Of a stretch of DNA of 64,000 nucleotides, positions 58,913 to 64,000 are shown piece by piece. A model generated the notes under the pieces. The model searched no databases. It had not been told where the DNA came from and saw nothing but the letters and a program-made list of their open reading frames with translations. The position numbers and the translations under genes were made by a program. Each line of letters opens with the position of its first letter. Position 1 is the first letter of the stretch. The stretch covers positions 35,276 through 99,275 of the forward strand of contig CAJUOY010000003.1 of assembly GCA_910588645.1 (NCBI GenBank), written 5' to 3'. The DNA is from an uncultured Christensenellaceae bacterium (GTDB lineage Bacteria; Bacillota; Clostridia; Christensenellales; Borkfalkiaceae).

Positions 58913-60568
58913 ATGCAAAAAACAGTCAACAGCACCGAGTTTCGTAAAATGGTTTTGTCCGGTGCCAGAATGCTTGAAATAAACAGGGCTAAGGTAGACG
59001 CCTTAAACGTGTTCCCCGTTCCCGACGGCGATACGGGTACGAATATGTCGCTCACTATGCAGTCGGCGGTAAGAGAGATGAACGGCTGCACTTCAAATCG
59101 CTTTCAGGAGATATGCGACGCGGTTTCCAAGGGCGCTTTAAAAGGCGCGCGAGGCAATTCGGGCGTTATCTCTTCACAGATATTCCGCGGTATTTGTTCG
59201 GTAATCCGCGACACTAAGGACACTTTCGATACCAGGGCTTTCGCCAAGGCTATGGAGGCGGGCTCCAAAGTCGCGTACGGCGCGGTCTCTATTCCAAAGG
59301 AAGGAACCATACTTACCGTTGTCCGTCTCATGGCGGAAAGCGCGGTAAAGCTTGCGGGCAAGCATAAGGATTTCGTCGAATTTCTTACGGCATTGATCGC
59401 CGTGGGCGACGAAGCCCTCGCAAAAACTCCGGAACTTCTCCCCGTTCTCAAAAAAGCGGGCGTAGTCGATTCGGGCGGCGTTGGCCTTATGACCATAATG
59501 CGCGGGTTCCTTGCGGCTCTGTCCGGCGAGGAGGGCGATCTCGGAGATATTCCCACCGAGGCGACCGACGGTAAAAAATCCGACGACGACGTTTTCGGCG
59601 ACAATTCCGATATTATAAATCTCGATCTGGGCGAAATCGAGTTTGCCTATTGTACCGAGTTTTTTATTATAAACATCAAGCCTATGACTACGCTTGCCGA
59701 CATAGACAAGCTCAAAGAAAAGCTTATGAATATAGGCGACAGCGTTATCTGTATAGGCGATCTCGAACTCATAAAGATTCACGTTCATACCAACACTCCC
59801 GGCGTTGCGCTCTCGCTTGCGCTTGAACTCGGCGAGCTGGACAGAATAAAAATAGAAAATATGCTCGAGGAGAACCGCGCCCTTAAAGCCAAGCTCGAAG
59901 CCGAGAAAAAGGATATGGGTATGCTTGCGATCTGCGCTGGCAAGGGACTTGAAGAAATTTTCAAGGATCTTATGTGCGACAGAGTCATCGAAGGCGGTCA
60001 GACTATGAACCCTTCGGCGCAGGACATTGCGGATGCCGTTCAGAAGATCAACGCGGCAAACGTATTTGTATTCCCCAATAATTCGAACGTAATTCTCGCG
60101 GCGGAACAGGCCAAAGGGCTTGTAAGTAACCGTACAATACACGTTATCCCCACAAAGAACGTTCCGCAGGGCTTTGCGGCCGCGCTTTCGTTCAATCCCG
60201 AGGCTTCTGTGCCCGAAAACAAGACCAATATGACGCACGCAATAGACAACGTGGCGTCCGGTCAGGTCACTTACGCAGTCAGAGAAACTACCATGAACGG
60301 CTTCAAGCTCAAAGAGGGCGATATAATCGGTCTTGACAACAAGCGCATTCTTGCAAAGAGCGACAATATAGTCGATACCACCGTAAAACTCGTTAAGGCG
60401 CTTAAAAACGACGAGCACGAGATGATAACTCTGTATTACGGCGAGGGCGTTACTGAAAACGACGCCGAAGCGCTTGCGGAAAAATTATCCGAGCAGTATC
60501 CCGATTGCGACGTGGATTTCCACTTCGGAGGACAGCCCGTTTATTACTATATGGTTTCGCTCGAATAA
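58913..60568 (+). CDS. fakA: DAK2-domain fatty acid kinase FakA-like (YloV)
   Basis: 551 residues. N-terminal DhaL-type ATP-binding domain (VFPVPDGDTGTNMS, GALKGARGNSGVISSQI), middle and C-terminal FakA domains (IKIHVHTNTPG; FPNNSNVILAAEQA). Phosphorylates fatty acids held by FakB/DegV proteins; a DegV protein is encoded at 11.2 kb. Follows yloU and ends at a terminator. Confidence 0.93.
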   Translation: MQKTVNSTEFRKMVLSGARMLEINRAKVDALNVFPVPDGDTGTNMSLTMQSAVREMNGCTSNRFQEICDAVSKGALKGARGNSGVISSQIFRGICSVIRDTKDTFDTRAFAKAMEAGSKVAYGAVSIPKEGTILTVVRLMAESAVKLAGKHKDFVEFLTALIAVGDEALAKTPELLPVLKKAGVVDSGGVGLMTIMRGFLAALSGEEGDLGDIPTEATDGKKSDDDVFGDNSDIINLDLGEIEFAYCTEFFIINIKPMTTLADIDKLKEKLMNIGDSVICIGDLELIKIHVHTNTPGVALSLALELGELDRIKIENMLEENRALKAKLEAEKKDMGMLAICAGKGLEEIFKDLMCDRVIEGGQTMNPSAQDIADAVQKINAANVFVFPNNSNVILAAEQAKGLVSNRTIHVIPTKNVPQGFAAALSFNPEASVPENKTNMTHAIDNVASGQVTYAVRETTMNGFKLKEGDIIGLDNKRILAKSDNIVDTTVKLVKALKNDEHEMITLYYGEGVTENDAEALAEKLSEQYPDCDVDFHFGGQPVYYYMVSLE

Positions 60569-60589
60569 TATTAATTTTTGACTCCTATT

Positions 60590-60622
60590 ACGGGGCGGGA
60601 CAAACCCGCCCCGTTTGTATTT
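60590..60622 (+). terminator. Terminator between fakA and recG
   Basis: ACGGGGCGGG (60590-60599) pairs with CCCGCCCCGT (60605-60614), loop ACAAA, then TTGTATTT. It lies only 15 bases before recG, so recG is read through or has another promoter. Confidence 0.82.
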
Positions 60623-60636
60623 ATAAGGTACGGCGT

Positions 60637-62643
60637 ATGAAGCTATCTGAATTGAGGTTTATCTCGGACAAGAGGGAAAAGGACTTCAACAAAATGAATA
60701 TATATACTCCCGAGGATCTCGTTCGCCATTATCCCAGGGACTATCTCGATTTGCGCAAGGCCACTCTATTGAAGGACGCCTATCACAACGACGTGATTTT
60801 GACCAAATGCGAAGTGCTAAACGTCGAGGTCAATCGTTATGCCAGGCTGCCGTACGTTAAGGCGGCCTGCCGTCAGGGCGACAATTTTTTTACCGCTATA
60901 TGGTTCAATCAGCTTTACGTCGCCAATAAACTCAAACTCGGGGAATATCTCTTTTACGGCAGAGTACAGAATAAATTCGGTATGGATGTAAAGATGACAA
61001 ACCCGTCTTTCGAGAGTGTGGACAACGTTACGGGGCTGAAAGGCATAGTTCCCGTATATACGCTTTCCGGCGGGCTTACGCAGGGCATAGTCCGCACTGC
61101 GGTGAAGCAGTCGCTAAAATTTGTGCGTATAGACAGTCTGATACCGCCCGCTTTAAGAAAAAAGTACGAACTGATGTCTCTTGCGGAAGCGTATTTTAAG
61201 GTGCATTGCCCCGAAAACGTGGAGGACGTCAAGAGAGGTTCGGAGCGGATCGCTCTCGAAGAATATTTTATATTGATTTCCGCGTTTAAGGTCATAAAAG
61301 GCGGACGAGAGGACGCGCGGCTCAGAAAATATTCTGTCACGGAAGAAGAGATAAAGGACTTTGTAAATAGGTTCGGTTTCGCTTTTACCGAAGGGCAGAA
61401 CGCCGCGGTGTCGGAAATTTTAAAAGTGCTTTCATCTCCGCACAGAATGAATATGCTGTTGCAGGGCGACGTCGGCAGCGGAAAGACCGCTGTTGCCCTT
61501 ACGGGTATTTTTATGGCGGTAAAATCGGGCTATCAGGCGGCAATGCTTGCGCCTACCGAAGTCTTGGCAAGACAGAACGCCGAGCTTGTGAAAAAATATT
61601 TCCCCGAATACAGAGTCGAACTTTTGACAGGCGCGACTAAGGCGGCGGAAAAGCGACTGATAAAATCGGGGCTTGCCTCGGGCGAGGTCCACATAGTATG
61701 CGGCACTCACGCGGTAATACAGTCCGACGTCGCTTTTGCAAATCTCGCCTTTGCGGTGTGCGACGAACAGCACCGTTTCGGGGTTGAGCAAAGGGCCGCG
61801 CTTCTCGATAAGGGGGAGGGGTGCGACGTTCTCGTAATGTCCGCAACGCCCATTCCACGTACCCTGTCGCTCATTTTTTACGGAGATCTTGACGTGGTGA
61901 CCATAAAGGACAAACCGCGGTTGCGCCAGGAAATTTCTACGTCAGTAATTTCCGAACGCAAGTACGGCGATATGCTCCGATATGTAGCCGAGCAGGCGGG
62001 TATCGGCAACCAGGCGTACTTCGTGTGCCCTAAAATCGAAGGCGACGAAGAGGGAACGATTATGTCCGTTACCGAACTCTACGACGAACTTCGCGCAAAA
62101 ATGCCGTCGGTAAGGATTGCTCTCCTTCACGGTAAAATGAAGGACAAAGAAAAGGACGCCATTATGTCGGCCTTTAAAAACAAGGAGTACGACTGTCTTG
62201 TTTCAACCACCGTTATAGAGGTGGGTGTGGACGTTCCCGACGCGACTATAATGATAATATACAACGCGGAAAGGTTCGGGCTTTCCCAGCTTCATCAGCT
62301 CAGGGGGCGCGTCGGACGCGGAGATAAAAAGAGTTATTGTTTCCTGTTGCCGGGCACTAACGGTGAGGATGCGCGTGAAAGGCTGGGGATTATAAAAAGC
62401 TGTAACGACGGTTTCAAAATAGCGGAAGAAGATTTAAGATTGCGCGGCGGCGGAGAATTTTTCGGCACAAGACAGAGCGGCAGAATGTTGAGCGAAATAA
62501 AAAATTTGCGTTTCCCCGTTGAAACGGTGTTTACGGCCAAGGCAGTTTCCGACGAAGCTTTTTCGGGCGGGTATGACGTATCCGCGCTTATGAGAGCGGC
62601 GCTTTCAAGGTACGAACAGCTTGCGGGAGTGGCAATGAACTGA
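60637..62643 (+). CDS. recG: ATP-dependent DNA helicase RecG
   Basis: 668 residues from ATG 60637 (LSELRFISDKREKDF). Wedge domain first, then helicase motifs GDVGSGKTAVAL near residue 273, VCDEQHRFG (DEQH), SATPIPRTL and QLRGRVGRG. Remodels stalled forks and Holliday junctions. An upstream extension in the same frame would run back through fakA and its terminator. Confidence 0.96.
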   Translation: MKLSELRFISDKREKDFNKMNIYTPEDLVRHYPRDYLDLRKATLLKDAYHNDVILTKCEVLNVEVNRYARLPYVKAACRQGDNFFTAIWFNQLYVANKLKLGEYLFYGRVQNKFGMDVKMTNPSFESVDNVTGLKGIVPVYTLSGGLTQGIVRTAVKQSLKFVRIDSLIPPALRKKYELMSLAEAYFKVHCPENVEDVKRGSERIALEEYFILISAFKVIKGGREDARLRKYSVTEEEIKDFVNRFGFAFTEGQNAAVSEILKVLSSPHRMNMLLQGDVGSGKTAVALTGIFMAVKSGYQAAMLAPTEVLARQNAELVKKYFPEYRVELLTGATKAAEKRLIKSGLASGEVHIVCGTHAVIQSDVAFANLAFAVCDEQHRFGVEQRAALLDKGEGCDVLVMSATPIPRTLSLIFYGDLDVVTIKDKPRLRQEISTSVISERKYGDMLRYVAEQAGIGNQAYFVCPKIEGDEEGTIMSVTELYDELRAKMPSVRIALLHGKMKDKEKDAIMSAFKNKEYDCLVSTTVIEVGVDVPDATIMIIYNAERFGLSQLHQLRGRVGRGDKKSYCFLLPGTNGEDARERLGIIKSCNDGFKIAEEDLRLRGGGEFFGTRQSGRMLSEIKNLRFPVETVFTAKAVSDEAFSGGYDVSALMRAALSRYEQLAGVAMN

Positions 62644-62711
62644 TTTTTAAAGGTATAAAATCCGCCTTTATATAATAATATAGTAAATATAAAAAAACCG
62701 CTTTAATTCGG

Positions 62712-62740
62712 TTGACAACAGGTTTACTTTTTGTTAAAAT
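62712..62740 (+). promoter_or_regulatory. Promoter of the str operon (rpsL-rpsG-fusA)
   Basis: TTGACA (62712-62717), 17 bases, TAAAAT (62735-62740). Transcription should start near 62747, which places a hairpin at the very 5' end of the mRNA. Confidence 0.82.
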
Positions 62741-62745
62741 CAATG

Positions 62746-62766
62746 AGCACGCTGAATAGGCGTGCT
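62746..62766 (+). other. 5'-terminal hairpin of the str operon mRNA
   Basis: AGCACGC (62746-62752) pairs with GCGTGCT (62760-62766). The 130-base leader also has a GTGTGCGG/CCGC stretch further down. A 5'-end stem of this kind could protect mRNA from RNase J or form part of an attenuator. Confidence 0.45.
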
Positions 62767-62873
62767 TAATTTTGTGTGCGGAAAACCGCTCGTAAAATTT
62801 TTACACGTTTACACTCCTCCGCTTTTAAGGGTAGCGGCGAGGTGAAATTTCCAAAAAATCAAGGAGGTAAAAA

Positions 62874-63248
62874 ATGCCCACAATCAATCAGCTTATAAGA
62901 AACGGCAGAGAAAAGCAGGTTTACAAGAGCAAGTCGCCCATTCTGGACAACTGCCCTCAGAAACGCGGCGTGTGCCTTTCGGTTACGACGACTACGCCCA
63001 AAAAGCCCAACTCGGCTATAAGAAAGATTGCGAGAGTAAGATTGACCAACAAGCAGGAAGGTACAGTTTACATTCCCGGTGAAGGTCACAATCTTCAGGA
63101 GCACTCCTCCGTACTCATCAGAGGCGGAAGAGTTAAGGATTTGCCCGGCGTTCGTTATCACATCATTCGCGGTGCGCTCGATACGGCCGGCGTTTCCAAG
63201 CGTATGCAGGCTCGTTCGCGTTACGGCGCTAAACGCCCCAAGAAATAA
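62874..63248 (+). CDS. rpsL: 30S ribosomal protein uS12
   Basis: 124 residues. Starts PTINQLIRNGREK and has KKPNSAIRKIARVRL, PGEGHNLQEHS and RGGRVKDLPGVRYHIIRG. Lies in the decoding centre; Lys in TTTPKKPNS is the classic streptomycin site. AAGGAGG before the ATG. Confidence 0.98.
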   Translation: MPTINQLIRNGREKQVYKSKSPILDNCPQKRGVCLSVTTTTPKKPNSAIRKIARVRLTNKQEGTVYIPGEGHNLQEHSSVLIRGGRVKDLPGVRYHIIRGALDTAGVSKRMQARSRYGAKRPKK

Positions 63249-63469
63249 GATAAGAATTTAAAGTTTCCCTACTTGTTTCGGAACATTTCACCCTTACCGA
63301 AGAAAAGTAGGCAGTATTCGCCTTATCGGCGGAGAAGATTTGCTACCGCGCCGCGGACTGTTGCGACCGGCAAGCAATAGCTTATTTAAGGTAAACCCTT
63401 AAAAGAGAGGTCGATCCTCTCACGGCGCAAATTCGTTTTGCGCAAAAAAAATATCAGGAGGATACAGTT
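63249..63469 (+). ncRNA. Hairpin-rich spacer between rpsL and rpsG
   Basis: 221 bases without a gene, containing CCTACTT/AAGTAGG (63268-63311) with inner TTCGG/CCGAA, CGCC/GGCG (63319-63331), TTTAAGG/CCTTAAA (63385-63403), GAGAGG/CCTCTC (63405-63421) and GCGCAAA/TTTGCGC (63425-63443), the last three nearly touching. The rpsG ribosome site follows. In E. coli the S12-S7 spacer is the target of S7 feedback; this may be a longer analogue, an internal promoter region or an unknown RNA. Confidence 0.6.
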
Positions 63470-63940
63470 ATGCCCAGAAGAGGCGGCGTTCCCAAGAGGG
63501 ACGTATTACCCGATCCCGTGTATAATTCCAAGGTTGTCACCAAACTCGTCAACCAGATTATGTACGACGGAAAGCGCGGAACGGCACAGAATATCGTATA
63601 CGACGCTTTCAACATTATGAGCGAAAAGCTCGGCAAAGACGCAATGGAGATCTTCGAACAGGCTATGAATAACATTATGCCCGTGCTCGAAGTTAAGGCA
63701 AGGAGAGTGGGCGGAGCCAATTATCAGGTTCCTATCGAAATAAGGCCCGAAAGACGTCAGACGCTTGCTATCCGTTGGCTTGTTATCGCTACGAGAAAGA
63801 GAAGCGAGCGCGAGATGAGCGCAAAGCTTGCCGCAGAGCTTATGGACGCGTATAACAACGCGGGCGGCGCGGTAAAGAAGAAGGAAGATACCCACAGAAT
63901 GGCAGAAGCAAACAAAGCGTTTGCACACTTCCGCTTTTAA
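63470..63940 (+). CDS. rpsG: 30S ribosomal protein uS7
   Basis: 156 residues. MPRRGGVPKRDVLPDPVYNSKVVTK start, YQVPIEIRPERRQTLAIRWL and the C-terminal KKEDTHRMAEANKAFAHFRF. Primary 16S-binding protein. Strong AGGAGGA site. fusA follows by 10 bases. Confidence 0.98.
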   Translation: MPRRGGVPKRDVLPDPVYNSKVVTKLVNQIMYDGKRGTAQNIVYDAFNIMSEKLGKDAMEIFEQAMNNIMPVLEVKARRVGGANYQVPIEIRPERRQTLAIRWLVIATRKRSEREMSAKLAAELMDAYNNAGGAVKKKEDTHRMAEANKAFAHFRF

Positions 63941-63950
63941 GAGGTAAGTT

Positions 63951-64000
63951 ATGGCAAGAGATTACGATTTATTGCATACAAGAAACATCGGTATTATGGC
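63951..64000 (+). CDS. fusA: Elongation factor G, 5' end (continues beyond window)
   Basis: Only the first 16 codons are present: MARDYDLLHTRNIGIM, matching the EF-G N-terminus that leads into its P-loop. Position after rpsG fits the str operon. GAGGTAAG lies before the ATG. Confidence 0.9.
   Translation, partial: MARDYDLLHTRNIGIM

Noticed and set aside
59174..60418. 414-codon minus-strand open frame opposite fakA
   Set aside because: fakA is clearly conserved on the plus strand; no support for the antisense frame.

Overview
The window looks like a chromosome segment of an uncultured, spore-forming, low-to-mid GC Clostridia (Bacillota), probably from a gut or other anaerobic community. Evidence seen directly: Gram-positive gene orders (gmk-rpoZ-priA-def-fmt-rsmB-rlmN-rpe, rpmB/asp23/fakA/recG, rpsL-rpsG-fusA), FakA/DegV-type fatty-acid proteins, an FMN riboswitch before ribU, LytTR/GHKL signalling, and the sporulation genes ywmB, spoIIQ and a 22-codon spoVM. 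Placement below class is a guess. I saw no tRNA, rRNA, CRISPR array, transposase or phage gene.

Layout. 1-8.3 kb: housekeeping genes (3' part of topA, trmFO, an orphan gene, hslVU, hisS, trxA, glyA). 8.3-12.1 kb: an OmpR-type two-component system on the minus strand and a degV gene. 12.1-27.2 kb: an accessory locus that looks built for beta-glucan breakdown. It has a GH55-like beta-helix lipoprotein and a GH5 lipoprotein (minus strand), two very large GH3 enzymes with the two GH3 domains in swapped order and a membrane helix at each end, a LytTR regulator plus GHKL sensor kinase between the GH3 genes, and a large Ig-like lipoprotein. Both GH3 genes carry the same direct repeat upstream (C-R-R-GTTATG, 12 bases, CGARTTATG; 21-base period), the spacing expected for a LytTR dimer. 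This is the best candidate for a coherent, poorly described system in the window. 27.4-30.3 kb: a mosaic of broken genes (a second GHKL kinase, the catalytic part of a third GH3, an LRR/SGNH esterase-like protein) joined end to end, then an intact small membrane protein and an MBOAT acyltransferase.

32-40 kb: an alpha/beta hydrolase, FMN riboswitch and ribU, the tsaE-tsaB-rimI cluster, a hydrolase without a normal start codon, a MurF-like ligase with its own membrane domain, ddl and icd. 40.0-41.5 kb: three AT-rich minus-strand genes with near-identical spacers, probably acquired. 41.6-43.6 kb: a divergent ECF transporter/MocR (PdxR-like) pair with repeated operators. 43.6-48.6 kb: spoIIQ, ywmB, an FmdB-type zinc ribbon, corA with an attenuator-like leader, an M1 peptidase lipoprotein and a degenerate nitrilase-like protein. 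48.7-62.6 kb: the conserved yicC to recG block, including spoVM. 62.7-64 kb: the start of the str operon with an unusually long, hairpin-rich spacer between rpsL and rpsG.

Regulatory signals are clear: many promoters match the sigma-A consensus with 17-base spacers, and most transcription units end in strong hairpins, often bidirectional. Three genes (an OmpR regulator, tsaE, icd) have a -10 box only 6-10 bases before the start codon and no Shine-Dalgarno, which suggests leaderless mRNAs.
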